NCBI GenBank assembly: GCA_014138725.1
Contig: JACJID010000006.1
Location: forward strand, 248,001-312,000
Direction: 5' to 3'
Source: Kutzneria viridogrisea
Lineage (GTDB): Bacteria > Actinomycetota > Actinomycetes > Mycobacteriales > Pseudonocardiaceae
Length of the DNA stretch: 64,000 nucleotides
The notes beneath the pieces were generated by a model. It was not told the origin of the DNA and ran no database searches. It saw only the letters and a list, made by a program, of their open reading frames with translations. A program made the position numbers and the translations under genes. Positions 15,998 to 24,167 of the stretch are shown here, piece after piece (the stretch's first letter is position 1; each line of letters begins with the position of its first letter).

Positions 15998-16630
15998 TCA
16001 GTGCTGGAGTGGGAAGCCGCCGCCGATGCCGCGCCAGGCCAGGGTGGAGATCAGGGCGACCGCCTCGTCCTTGGTGATAGCGCCTTCCATTTCCAGCCAG
16101 AACCGGGCGGTGACCTGGCTCGCGCCGGTCAGGCCGACCGCGAGCAGGCGCGCCCGGTCGTGGTCCAGGCCCGCGTCGGCGGTGATCGTCTCGGTGATGG
16201 CGTCCACGCAGGCCGAGGTGGCCCGCTCGATGGCCTGCCGCACGGCGGGCTCGCCGCGCAGGTCGGACTCGAACACCATCCGGTAGGCCTGACCCTCGTT
16301 GGCCACGAAGTCGTAGAAGGCGCCGACGGTGGCGCGCACGCGCTGCTTGTTGTCGGTGGTGGAGCTCATCGCGGTGCGAACGCTGCCCACCAGCTCGTCC
16401 ACGTGCGTCTCCAGCAGCGCGAGGTAGAGCTCCAGCTTGCCGGGGAAGTGCTGGTAGAGCACGGGCTTGCTGACACCGGCGCGCTCGGCGATCTCGTCCA
16501 TGGCCGCGGCGTGGTAGCCGTTGGCCACGAACACGTCCTGCGCGGCGGCGAGCAGCTGCGCGCGCCGGGCCGTCCTGGGCAGCCGAACGCCGCGCCCAGC
16601 CTGTCCCACGCCCTGCGCGGTCTCAGTCAT
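15998..16630 (-). CDS. TetR-family transcriptional regulator
   Basis: This 210-aa TetR regulator has helix-turn-helix AERAGVSKPVLYQHFPGKLELYLALLE (about residues 44-70) and an all-helical C-terminal domain with a mixed-charge ligand pocket region (FWLEMEGAITKDEAVALI). It resembles the TetR at 12262 in the DNA-binding helix. It diverges from the hydrolase gene at 16811; the 180-bp gap contains GTGAC-n7-GTCAC (16765-16781) and two TCGCCGG(G)TAG direct repeats that might be operator elements. Its position at the far end of the AurF cassette suggests, but does not show, a regulatory link. Confidence 0.86.
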   Translation of the reverse strand: MTETAQGVGQAGRGVRLPRTARRAQLLAAAQDVFVANGYHAAAMDEIAERAGVSKPVLYQHFPGKLELYLALLETHVDELVGSVRTAMSSTTDNKQRVRATVGAFYDFVANEGQAYRMVFESDLRGEPAVRQAIERATSACVDAITETITADAGLDHDRARLLAVGLTGASQVTARFWLEMEGAITKDEAVALISTLAWRGIGGGFPLQH

Positions 16631-16810
16631 CTCGCCTCCACCAGCCTCGCAACCGCCCGCGCGCCAGAGGTCTGCCTGGTCGCCGGGTAGCAGAACCTTA
16701 CTCGCCGGTAGTCCCCTTTCGGGAAGTCCCGTGCGAACTCTCCCTTCCCAGACATGTACACCAGGTGACGGAAGTGGTCACGGAAGTTGAACCTGGGGCA
16801 TCCTGTCGGT

Positions 16811-17833
16811 ATGACGACCGCGTCCTCGGCCGTGCTCCGAGGAGCCGGTCTGCCACCGACCGCACCCGCGCGCCCCTCACTGACCGCGGTGCCGCTGTCC
16901 ACCGGGCAACTTCCCCCGCTCGACCTGTCCATACCGCCCTGGCCTGGGCGGATGCTCGAATCGGGCGGGGTGCGGCTGCACGTGCGCCAGGCGCCCTGCG
17001 TGGACCCGGACGCGCCGCTGGCGGTGTTCGTGCACGGGTTGGGCGGCTCCGCCACCAACTGGACCGATCTGATGGGTCAACTGTCAGCCTCGGTGAACTG
17101 CCTCGCGCTGGACCTGCCGGGTTTCGGCCGCACCCCGCCGCCGGAGGGCTACGACTTCAGCCTGGCCCGGCACACCGAGACCGTGGCCGCCTTCCTGGGC
17201 GGGCTGGACCGGCCGGTGCACCTGTTCGGCAACTCCATGGGCGGGGCGATCGCCCTGGCACTGGCCGCCGAGCACCCCGAGCTGGTCCGCTCGGTGACGC
17301 TGATCTCGCCCGCCATGCCCGACCTGCGCCTGGACCCCCGGCGGGTCGCCGACCCGAGACTGCCGCTGGCCTTCCTGCCGGTGGTCGGTGAGAAGGTGCG
17401 GGCCAGCCTGGCCGCGATGACCCCGCGCGAGCAGTCCGAGCAGGTGCTCAGGCTCTGCTTCGCGCGACCCTGGCTGGTGCCCGAGCACCGGGTGCGCGAG
17501 GGGGTGCTGGAGACCATCGAGCGCAACGGCCTGCCGTACTACCGCTCGGCGCTGGCGGGCAGCACGATCGGGTTGATCAAGGCATGGCTGCGGCCGAGGT
17601 CCGGGTCCCTGTGGCGGGTGGTGCCGAAGGTGCAGGCGCCGACCCTGGTGGTGTGGGGCGCGCAGGACCGCCTGGTGAGCGTGCGCAAGGCCCCGCGCAC
17701 CGCTGGCCTGCTGCGACGGGGTCGGCTGCTGGTCCTGCCGTACACCGGGCACTGCGCGCAGATCGAGCGGCCGGTGACCGTGGCCAGGGCCGCGCTGGGC
17801 ATGTGGGAGGCGGTGGACCGGGGCCAGTGGTGA
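16811..17833 (+). CDS. Alpha/beta-fold hydrolase
   Basis: This 340-aa protein has a variable, proline-rich N-terminal 40 residues, then an alpha/beta hydrolase domain with FVHGLGGSATNW (oxyanion), LDLPGFGRT, nucleophile elbow GNSMGG (about 141-146), acid in WGAQDRLVS and His in YTGHCAQIE. The second ATG at 16811 was chosen over one 24 bp upstream, without a strong ribosome-binding site for either. The DUF3152 gene follows with about 58 bp between. It is a predicted cytoplasmic esterase or C-C hydrolase type enzyme with unknown substrate. Confidence 0.8.
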   Translation: MTTASSAVLRGAGLPPTAPARPSLTAVPLSTGQLPPLDLSIPPWPGRMLESGGVRLHVRQAPCVDPDAPLAVFVHGLGGSATNWTDLMGQLSASVNCLALDLPGFGRTPPPEGYDFSLARHTETVAAFLGGLDRPVHLFGNSMGGAIALALAAEHPELVRSVTLISPAMPDLRLDPRRVADPRLPLAFLPVVGEKVRASLAAMTPREQSEQVLRLCFARPWLVPEHRVREGVLETIERNGLPYYRSALAGSTIGLIKAWLRPRSGSLWRVVPKVQAPTLVVWGAQDRLVSVRKAPRTAGLLRRGRLLVLPYTGHCAQIERPVTVARAALGMWEAVDRGQW

Positions 17834-17891
17834 CCGGTTCCGCCACATGGCCTGCACGATGGGTGACCGGGCATGTGGCACCCTGGACACC

Positions 17892-19001
17892 GTGACCCGG
17901 ACGACGCAGGAAGGCCGTGATGGTGAGGGCGAGCAGCCCAAGCCCCCGGCCAAGGTGTCGCCGATCCGCCCCGCCGTGACCCGCAGGCCGCCCGAGGACC
18001 GCTACCGCTCCGGCAGCAGGCGGACCTCCGCCCAGCCGCTGGCCGCCTCGTGGCGGCCCTCCAGCCAGGGCGAGCGCCCGAGCGCGGGCAAGCCGGCCAG
18101 GGCGGGCGGCAAGCGCGGGGTCGCCCGGTTCGCGGCCACCTACGGGTGGCGGGTCTACGCCCTGCCGGTGCTCGTGGTGGTGACGGCGCTGGTGGTGTTC
18201 AACGTGGCCCGCGCGCCCTCGGACTCCACGACGGGCACCGAGGCGGCGGGCACGACGACCGCGGGCCCGCCGGTGGCCACCGAGGGCAAGGTGCAGCCGG
18301 TGGACCCGAAGACCGGCACGGCCGTGCTGCCCCCCGGCGACGCGTTCCCGCAGGCGGGGACCGGGACCTGGCACGGGGTGGTCGGGGACGGCAAGAAGGT
18401 CGGCACCGGGCCGAAGCTCTACCACTACGGCATCGCCGTGGAGGACGGCATCGACCCGGCCGCCTACGGCGGGGACGACGCGTTCGCCAAGACCGTGGAG
18501 AGCATCCTGTCCGACTCGCGCAGCTGGGTGGGCCAGGGCACGATCTCGCTGCAGCGGGTGGGGCCGGAGTTCAAGGACCCGGACTTCATCGTCAGCCTGA
18601 CCACGCCCAACACCGACCACCGGCCGGACATGTGCGGGTTCCAGATCCAGTTCGAGGCCTCCTGCTGGAACCCCAGCCAGGGCCGGGTCGTGATCAACCT
18701 GGCCCGCTGGGTGCGCGGTGCGGCGGCGTTCAACGGGGACATGGGGCTGTACCGCCAGTACGCGATCAACCACGAGGTCGGTCACGTGTTCGGCAACAAC
18801 CACCGGGGCTGCGAGACCCAGGACGGGCTGGCCCCGGTGATGATGCAGCAGACCTTCGGGGTCTCCGACGACTACGTCTGGCAGCTCAACCAGGTGGACC
18901 CGTTCAACAAGTCGGCCGTGCCCAAGGACGGCAAGACCTGCAAGCCCAACGCCTGGCCGAACCCGCAGAGCGTGCCCGGCGCGCAGCAGCCCACCCAGTG
19001 A
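17892..19001 (+). CDS. DUF3152 protein with metzincin-like HEVGH site
   Basis: This 369-aa protein has a long basic cytoplasmic N-terminus (about residues 1-85), one transmembrane helix (VYALPVLVVVTALVVFNVA, about 93-112), a Thr/Ala-rich linker and a C-terminal DUF3152 domain. That domain contains NHEVGHVFGNNHRGC, an HExGHxxGxxH metzincin-type zinc motif, plus paired cysteines. This suggests an extracellular membrane-anchored metalloprotease, although proteolysis by the family is not established to my knowledge. The GTG at 17892 is preferred; an ATG at 17847 is an alternative. It lies directly upstream of moeZ, as I recall for Rv3207c-Rv3206c. Confidence 0.82.
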   Translation: MTRTTQEGRDGEGEQPKPPAKVSPIRPAVTRRPPEDRYRSGSRRTSAQPLAASWRPSSQGERPSAGKPARAGGKRGVARFAATYGWRVYALPVLVVVTALVVFNVARAPSDSTTGTEAAGTTTAGPPVATEGKVQPVDPKTGTAVLPPGDAFPQAGTGTWHGVVGDGKKVGTGPKLYHYGIAVEDGIDPAAYGGDDAFAKTVESILSDSRSWVGQGTISLQRVGPEFKDPDFIVSLTTPNTDHRPDMCGFQIQFEASCWNPSQGRVVINLARWVRGAAAFNGDMGLYRQYAINHEVGHVFGNNHRGCETQDGLAPVMMQQTFGVSDDYVWQLNQVDPFNKSAVPKDGKTCKPNAWPNPQSVPGAQQPTQ

Positions 19002-19083
19002 GACGACTTTCCCACCGGGAAGACATTCGGGCAGGCTGGCGTTGCTGCCAGGGGAGGGTTACCCCTTGCACCGAGGAGGACAG

Positions 19084-20244
19084 ATGCCGCTTCCGCCGCT
19101 CGTCGAGCCAGCCGCGGAGCTGACCAAGGAAGAGGTCGCGCGCTACAGCCGCCACCTGATCATCCCGGACGTCGGGGTGGACGGGCAGAAGCGGCTGAAG
19201 AACGCCAAGGTGCTGGTCGTGGGAGCGGGTGGGCTGGGCAGCCCCGCGCTGCTCTACCTGGCCGCGGCCGGTGTCGGCACGCTGGGCATCGTCGAGTTCG
19301 ACGTGGTCGACGAGTCCAACCTGCAGCGCCAGGTGCTGCACGGCCAGTCCGACGTGGGCCGGCCCAAGGCCGAGTCCGCGCGCGACGCCGTCGCCGAGAT
19401 CAACCCGTTCGTCAAGGTCAACCTGCACCAGCTGCGCCTGGACTCCTCCAACGCGCTGGACGTGTTCGCCGACTACGACCTGATCCTGGACGGCACCGAC
19501 AACTTCGCCACCCGCTACCTGGTCAACGACGCCGCCGTGCTGCTCGGCAAGCCGTACGTGTGGGGTTCGATCTTCCGGTTCGAGGGCCAGGCCAGCGTGT
19601 TCTGGGCCGAGCACGGGCCGCAGTACCGCGACCTCTACCCCGAGCCGCCGCCGCCGGGCATGGTGCCCTCCTGCGCGGAGGGCGGGGTGCTGGGTGTGCT
19701 GTGCGCCTCGATCGGTTCGATCATGGTCACCGAGGCGATCAAGCTCATCACCGGCATCGGCGAGACCCTGCTGGGCAGGCTGATGGTCTACGACGCGCTG
19801 GAGATGACCTACCGGACCATCAAGATCCGTAAGGACCCCAACGCCGACAAGATCACCGAGCTGATCGACTACGAGGCGTTCTGCGGGGTGGTCTCCGACG
19901 ACGCGCGCAGCGCCGCCGCCGGGCACACCATCACCCCGTTGGAGCTCAAGCAGAAGATCGACGCGGGCGAGAACTTCGTGCTGGTGGACGTCAGGGAGCC
20001 GCACGAGTACGAGATCGTGAAGATCCCGGGCTCGGTGCTGATCCCCAAGGACAAGATCCTCTCCGGTGAGGCCCTGTCCGAACTGCCGCAGGACAGGCCG
20101 GTGGTGCTGCACTGCAAGTCGGGTGCGCGGTCCGCCGAGGCCCTCGCGGCCTTGCACCAGGCCGGATTCCGCGACGCCGTGCACGTGGGCGGCGGGGTGC
20201 TCGCCTGGGCCCGCGAGGTGGACCCGAGCCTGCCGACCTACTAG
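19084..20244 (+). CDS. moeZ: Adenylyltransferase/sulfurtransferase MoeZ
   Basis: This 386-aa protein has an N-terminal ThiF/MoeB domain with the ATP-binding motif VGAGGLGSPALLYLAAAGVG (about 42-61) and D-x-N-x-x-R-Q segment DESNLQRQVL. A C-terminal rhodanese domain has the active-site loop HCKSGARS (about residues 343-350), whose Cys carries persulfide. MoeZ activates the C-terminal glycine of sulfur-carrier proteins (MoaD, CysO, ThiS-type) and transfers sulfur for molybdopterin, cysteine or thiamine biosynthesis. GAGGAGG just upstream supports the ATG. Molybdenum-cofactor synthesis fits with nitrate assimilation encoded downstream. A perfect palindrome follows the stop by 7 bp. Confidence 0.93.
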   Translation: MPLPPLVEPAAELTKEEVARYSRHLIIPDVGVDGQKRLKNAKVLVVGAGGLGSPALLYLAAAGVGTLGIVEFDVVDESNLQRQVLHGQSDVGRPKAESARDAVAEINPFVKVNLHQLRLDSSNALDVFADYDLILDGTDNFATRYLVNDAAVLLGKPYVWGSIFRFEGQASVFWAEHGPQYRDLYPEPPPPGMVPSCAEGGVLGVLCASIGSIMVTEAIKLITGIGETLLGRLMVYDALEMTYRTIKIRKDPNADKITELIDYEAFCGVVSDDARSAAAGHTITPLELKQKIDAGENFVLVDVREPHEYEIVKIPGSVLIPKDKILSGEALSELPQDRPVVLHCKSGARSAEALAALHQAGFRDAVHVGGGVLAWAREVDPSLPTY

Positions 20245-20251
20245 CCCGTGA

Positions 20252-20306
20252 TGTCATGAAAGTGCCGTATGCGACATCAGATGTCGCATACGGCACTTTC
20301 ATGACA
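20252..20306. repeat. Perfect 26-bp inverted repeat, TCATGAAAGTGCCGTA family
   Basis: Left arm 20252-20277 and right arm 20281-20306 are perfect reverse complements with a 3-nt loop (CAG). The arm begins TGTCATGAAAGTGCCG and ends TATGCGACAT. It starts 7 bp after the moeZ stop and could act as a terminator. An ATG inside it opens a frame (MKVPYATS...) that joins the downstream gene; this is probably a spurious extension. Confidence 0.9.
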
Positions 20307-20366
20307 CGGCACTGCGGTCGGCGCGGTCCCCCAATTCCGGCGCCGCACCCGGTAGCGTCGCCAGCT

Positions 20367-21164
20367 GTGACGACTTCCCTCGAGCCGCCCCCGCCACACG
20401 TGTGCGCGGCTTTCGGCGCGCGGGGGAGTGAGCCGGAACTGATCGACGGCGGCCCGGTGTGGCGCTGCGCGGAGACCGCGATCCGGCCGGCCCCGAACCC
20501 GGCCGAGGCCGCGTGGGTCGCGCAGACCCTGGACGCCCTGCACGTGGAGAACCTGAGGCTGGGCCGCCCGCTGCGGTCCACCGACGGCCGCTGGGTCGTC
20601 GGCGGCTGGGCGGCCACCCGCTACCTGTCCGGCCGCGCCGAACCCAGGCACGACGAGGTCGTCGCCGTCTCGATGCGCCTGCACGAGGCGACCAGGCCCC
20701 TGCCGCGGCCCCGTTTCCTGGACGCCCGCAGGGACGTGTTCGCCGTCGCCGACCGCTGTGCGTGGGGCGAGGAACTGGTCGAACTGGACCAGGACAAGGG
20801 CGGCAGGCTGTTCGAGCTCGTCGCCGCCCTGCGCCGCCCGGTCGGACTGACCCAGCAGGTCGTGCACGGGGACCTGTTCGGCAACGTGCTGTTCGCGGGC
20901 AACGCGCCGCCCGCGCTGATCGACTTCGCCCCGTTCTGGCGGCCCGCCGAGTGGGCCGCCGCCGTGGTCGTGGTGGACGCCCTCGCCTGGGGCGGCGCCG
21001 ATCCGGGCCTGGCCAGGCGCTGGGCGCACCTGCCCGAGTGGCCGCAGGCGCTGGTGCGCGCCCTGTTGTTCCGGCTCGCCGTGCACGCGATGCACCCGCG
21101 CTCCACCGCGCAGTCCCTGCGCGGGCTGGAGAAGGCGACCCACCAGATCACCGAGTTGGTCTGA
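20367..21164 (+). CDS. TIGR02569-family kinase-fold protein
   Basis: This 265-aa protein matches the actinobacterial TIGR02569 family and shows an aminoglycoside-phosphotransferase-like signature, VVHGDLFGNVLF followed by ALIDFAPFWRP. This is the HGD...N / DF pair that binds ATP-Mg and the acceptor in that fold. The N-terminal nucleotide-binding lobe is poorly conserved. The GTG at 20367 is chosen since the frame further upstream passes through the palindrome. It follows moeZ as in mycobacteria (Rv3205c, from memory). Substrate and role are unknown. Confidence 0.82.
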   Translation: MTTSLEPPPPHVCAAFGARGSEPELIDGGPVWRCAETAIRPAPNPAEAAWVAQTLDALHVENLRLGRPLRSTDGRWVVGGWAATRYLSGRAEPRHDEVVAVSMRLHEATRPLPRPRFLDARRDVFAVADRCAWGEELVELDQDKGGRLFELVAALRRPVGLTQQVVHGDLFGNVLFAGNAPPALIDFAPFWRPAEWAAAVVVVDALAWGGADPGLARRWAHLPEWPQALVRALLFRLAVHAMHPRSTAQSLRGLEKATHQITELV

Positions 21165-21200
21165 CACCTCACAGCCCGCCGTGAGCGGCTGAGCGGGCAA

Positions 21201-21239
21201 GTTGCCGCCGCCGAAACCTCGCGGCACCGATGGGCAACA
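21201..21239 (+). promoter_or_regulatory. Weak GlnR-like box before the nas operon
   Basis: Half-sites GTTGC (21201), GAAAC (21213-21217), GCACC (21224-21228) and CAACA (21235-21239) are spaced by about 6 nt, like the GlnR pattern gTnAC-n6-GaAAc repeated twice. Only GAAAC matches perfectly, so this is weak. Its position upstream of the first nitrate-assimilation gene makes it worth listing. Confidence 0.3.
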
Positions 21240-21282
21240 AGCGCTGCCTACCGTCGTGCGCAAACAGCGACGGGAGGCCCCA

Positions 21283-22737
21283 GTGCACGCTCCCCGCAGG
21301 GTGGTGGTGATCGGGTACGGCATGGCCGGTGCCCGGCTCGCCGAGGAGATCAGACGACGTGACCCGGCAGGCGACCGGGTCGAGCTGACCGTGCTGGGCG
21401 CCGAGCCGATGGCCGCCTACAACAGGGTGCTGCTGTCCAGTGTGGTGGCGGGCACGATGAGCCAGGACGCGGTGCGGCTGCACGAGCACGACTGGGCACA
21501 GCACCACCACGTGGACCTGCGGCTGGCGGCGACGGCGGTGCGGATCGACCGGTCCCGGCGGCAGGTCGTGCTGGCCAGCGGCGAGCAGGTCGGCTACGAC
21601 GCGCTCGTGCTGGCGACGGGCAGCAGCGCGTGGATCCCACCGACACCGGGCCTGGTCGCCGAGGACGGCGAGCTGGCAGAGGGCGTCGTGGCGTTCCGGA
21701 CGATGGCCGACTGCGAGCGGATCCTGGAGTCGGCGCGGGCCGGGGCGCCGGTGGCCGTGCTCGGCGGGGGACTGCTCGGGCTGGAGGCCGCGCGCGGGCT
21801 GGCCGGGCGGGGCAACCTGGTCACCGTCGTGCACCCGGCGGGCCACCTGATGGAGCGCCAGTTGGATGGCGGCGCGGGCCGGGTGCTGGCCCGCACACTC
21901 AGTGGCCTGGGCATCGAGTTCCGGATCGGCCAGGCGGCCACCAACTACCTGCCCGGTGACGGGCTCAAGCTCGCCGACGGCAGCCACGTGCCCGCCGACC
22001 TGGTCGTGGTGTCGGCGGGGGTGCGCGCGGAGACGATGCTGGCGGCGGACGCCGGGTTGTCGGTGGACCGTGGTGTGCTGGTGGACGACGCGCTGCGGAC
22101 CAGCGACCCGAGGGTGCACGCGCTGGGCGACTGCGCGCAGCACCCGGGCACGGTCTCCGGGCTGGTGCAGCCCGCCTGGGAGCAGGCCGCCGTGCTGGCC
22201 GACCTGCTCACCGGCACCGACCCGGCCGCGCGCTACCGGGGCACGCCCGTGGTGACCCGGCTCAAGGCGCGGGACGTGGACCTGGCCGCGCTCGGCGAGG
22301 TGCACGTGGACGTGGACTGCGCGGAGGCCGAGGTGCTGTGCGTCGCGGACCCGGTACGCGGTCGCTACGCGAAGTTGGTGCTGCGTGACGAGCGCGTCAC
22401 CGGCGCGATCCTGCTGGGCGCGCCGGACGCGGCGGCGGCCGTCACCCAGCTGTTCGACCGGGGTGCGCCCGCGCCCTCGGACCGGCTCGCGCTGCTGCTG
22501 GGCCGCGCGCTGCCGGTCGCGGCCTCCGGCGCCGGGGACATCCCGGCCGCGGCGGTCATCTGCAAGTGCAACACCGTCAGCAAGGGCCAGTTGGTCAGCG
22601 GGTGGCGCGAGGGCGCCCGCAGCATGTCCGCGCTGGCCGAGCGGACCCGCGCCACCACCGGCTGCGGGGGCTGCTCGGACCAGGTCTGCGGGGTCCTCGA
22701 CTGGCTCAACACCCAGGAACCGGCGCAGCTCACCTAA
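21283..22737 (+). CDS. nasC: NAD(P)H:FAD electron-transfer subunit of assimilatory nitrate reductase
   Basis: This 484-aa protein has a Pyr_redox_2 flavoprotein domain with a dinucleotide fold at the N-terminus (VVVIGYGMAGARLAEEI), a second one (AVLGGGLLGLEAARGL, about 164-179) and LGDCAQH. At the C-terminus is a BFD-like [2Fe-2S] domain with CKCNTVSKGQL and TGCGGCSDQVC. This is the architecture of B. subtilis NasB and Amycolatopsis NasC, which pass electrons from NAD(P)H to the Mo nitrate reductase. GGGAGG (21272-21277) supports the GTG start. It leads a six-gene operon. The nitrate-reductase catalytic gene (nasA) is not next to it, which is unusual for the operon type. Confidence 0.8.
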   Translation: MHAPRRVVVIGYGMAGARLAEEIRRRDPAGDRVELTVLGAEPMAAYNRVLLSSVVAGTMSQDAVRLHEHDWAQHHHVDLRLAATAVRIDRSRRQVVLASGEQVGYDALVLATGSSAWIPPTPGLVAEDGELAEGVVAFRTMADCERILESARAGAPVAVLGGGLLGLEAARGLAGRGNLVTVVHPAGHLMERQLDGGAGRVLARTLSGLGIEFRIGQAATNYLPGDGLKLADGSHVPADLVVVSAGVRAETMLAADAGLSVDRGVLVDDALRTSDPRVHALGDCAQHPGTVSGLVQPAWEQAAVLADLLTGTDPAARYRGTPVVTRLKARDVDLAALGEVHVDVDCAEAEVLCVADPVRGRYAKLVLRDERVTGAILLGAPDAAAAVTQLFDRGAPAPSDRLALLLGRALPVAASGAGDIPAAAVICKCNTVSKGQLVSGWREGARSMSALAERTRATTGCGGCSDQVCGVLDWLNTQEPAQLT

Positions 22738-22752
22738 CGGAGGAACCAGCTC

Positions 22753-24072
22753 ATGAGCACCACCCTCGAAGCCGGGCGCACCACCCCGCGGCCGCGCCGG
22801 TACTGGATCGACCAGTGGGACCCGGAGGACGAGGGCTTCTGGGCGGCCACCGGGCGGCGCGTGGCCAACCGGAACCTGTGGTTCTCCATCCTGTCCGAGC
22901 ACGTTGGCTTCTCGATCTGGAGCCTGTGGTCGGTGATGGTGCTGTTCATGGGCCCCGCCTACGGGTTCTCGGCCGCGGACAAGTTCCTGCTGGTGTCCAC
23001 GCCCACCCTGGTCGGCGCCGTGCTGCGGCTGCCCTACACCTTGGCGGTGGCCCGGTTCGGCGGTCGCAACTGGACGATCTTCAGCGCCGCGCTGCTGCTG
23101 GTACCCACCGTGGCCGCGGGCTTCGTGCTGCACCCGGGAACCCCGCTGGGCACCTTCCTGGTCGTGGCCGCGCTCACCGGGGTGGGCGGCGGCAACTTCG
23201 CCAGCTCCATGACGAACATCAACTCGTTCTTCCCGGAACGGCTCAAGGGCTGGGCACTGGGCCTGAACGCGGGCGGCGGCAACCTCGGCGTGGCCGCCGT
23301 GCAACTGGTCGGCCTGCTGGTACTGGGCACGGTCGGCGCCACCCAGCCGCTGCTGGTGCTGTGGATCTACATCCCGCTGATCGTCATCGCGGCCACCTGC
23401 TCGGCGCTGTTCATGGACAACATCTCCAGCGTGCGCGGGGACACCGGGGCGATGCGCGAGGTGGTCCGCGACTTGCACTGCTGGGTGATGTCCCTGCTCT
23501 ACGTCGGCACCTTCGGCTCGTTCATCGGCTACGGCTTCGCCTTCGGCCTGGTGCTGCAGAACCAGTTCAAGCAGACCCCGTTGCAGGCCGCCGCGCTGAC
23601 CTTCCTGGGCCCGCTGCTCGGGTCGATCTCCCGGCCGGTGGGCGGCTGGCTGGCCGACCGGTGGGGCGGCGCCAGGATCACGCTGGTCAACTTCGCGCTG
23701 ATGGCAGCGGGCACGGTGATCACCATCCTGGCCTCACAGGCCGGTTCCCTGCCGATGTTCGTGATCGGGTTCATCGCCCTGTTCGTCTTCTCCGGAGTGG
23801 GCAACGGTTCCACGTACAAGATGATCCCGGCGATCTTCCGCGCCAAGTGCGCCGAGCCGGTACAGGCGCGCAGGCTCTCCGGTGCGCTGATCGGCATCGC
23901 GGGTGCGATCGGCGCGCTGGGCGGGCTGTTCATCAACCTGGCGTTCCGCGCCTCCTTCGCCGCGGTCAACAACGGGGTGCCCGCCTTCGTGTCCTTCCTG
24001 GCCTTCTACGCGGTGTGCTTCGCGGTGACCTGGCTGGTCTACCTGAGGCCCGGTGCCCGCACCGCCCTGTGA
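22753..24072 (+). CDS. narK: NarK-family nitrate/nitrite transporter (MFS)
   Basis: This 439-aa protein is a twelve-helix major-facilitator transporter of the nitrate/nitrite porter family. The signature GGGNFASSMTNINSFFPE (about 157-174) with following KGWALGLNAGGGNLG is diagnostic, and a second G-rich signature lies in FSGVGNGSTYKMIPAIF. The N-terminal 40 residues are cytoplasmic (YWIDQWDPEDEGFW). GGAGG lies about 9 bp before the ATG. It sits 15 bp after the nasC-like gene. Uptake of nitrate or nitrite for assimilation is the expected role. Amycolatopsis names it nasK. Confidence 0.92.
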   Translation: MSTTLEAGRTTPRPRRYWIDQWDPEDEGFWAATGRRVANRNLWFSILSEHVGFSIWSLWSVMVLFMGPAYGFSAADKFLLVSTPTLVGAVLRLPYTLAVARFGGRNWTIFSAALLLVPTVAAGFVLHPGTPLGTFLVVAALTGVGGGNFASSMTNINSFFPERLKGWALGLNAGGGNLGVAAVQLVGLLVLGTVGATQPLLVLWIYIPLIVIAATCSALFMDNISSVRGDTGAMREVVRDLHCWVMSLLYVGTFGSFIGYGFAFGLVLQNQFKQTPLQAAALTFLGPLLGSISRPVGGWLADRWGGARITLVNFALMAAGTVITILASQAGSLPMFVIGFIALFVFSGVGNGSTYKMIPAIFRAKCAEPVQARRLSGALIGIAGAIGALGGLFINLAFRASFAAVNNGVPAFVSFLAFYAVCFAVTWLVYLRPGARTAL

Positions 24073-24091
24073 CCTGCGGCGGGAGTGTTCT

Positions 24092-24129
24092 GTAACAGCG
24101 GCGAAATGACGGCGGCACCGGGGCGACAC
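24092..24129 (+). promoter_or_regulatory. Putative GlnR box upstream of nirB
   Basis: GTAAC (24092), GAAAT (24103), GGCAC (24114) and GACAC (24125) are spaced exactly 11 bp apart. They match the GlnR consensus gTnAC-n6-GaAAc-n6-GtnAC-n6-GaAAc at 17 of the fixed positions, with one mismatch in each of the last three half-sites. It lies 40-75 bp before nirB in the only sizeable gap of the operon. GlnR control of nirBD is established in Streptomyces, Amycolatopsis and mycobacteria. Confidence 0.55.
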
Positions 24130-24167
24130 GGTCCCGGCACAGCATGGACGGACGAGGAGGACGGCTG

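Noticed and set aside
20256-20366. Extension of the TIGR02569 gene to an ATG at 20256
   Set aside because: The extra codons come from the palindromic repeat (MKVPYATS...) and are not part of the family; GTG 20367 fits the homologous start.
21169-23478. Long minus-strand open frame (769 codons) opposite the nitrate-assimilation genes
   Set aside because: It is a shadow of the flavoprotein and transporter genes; composition is dominated by Gly, Arg, His and Gln.
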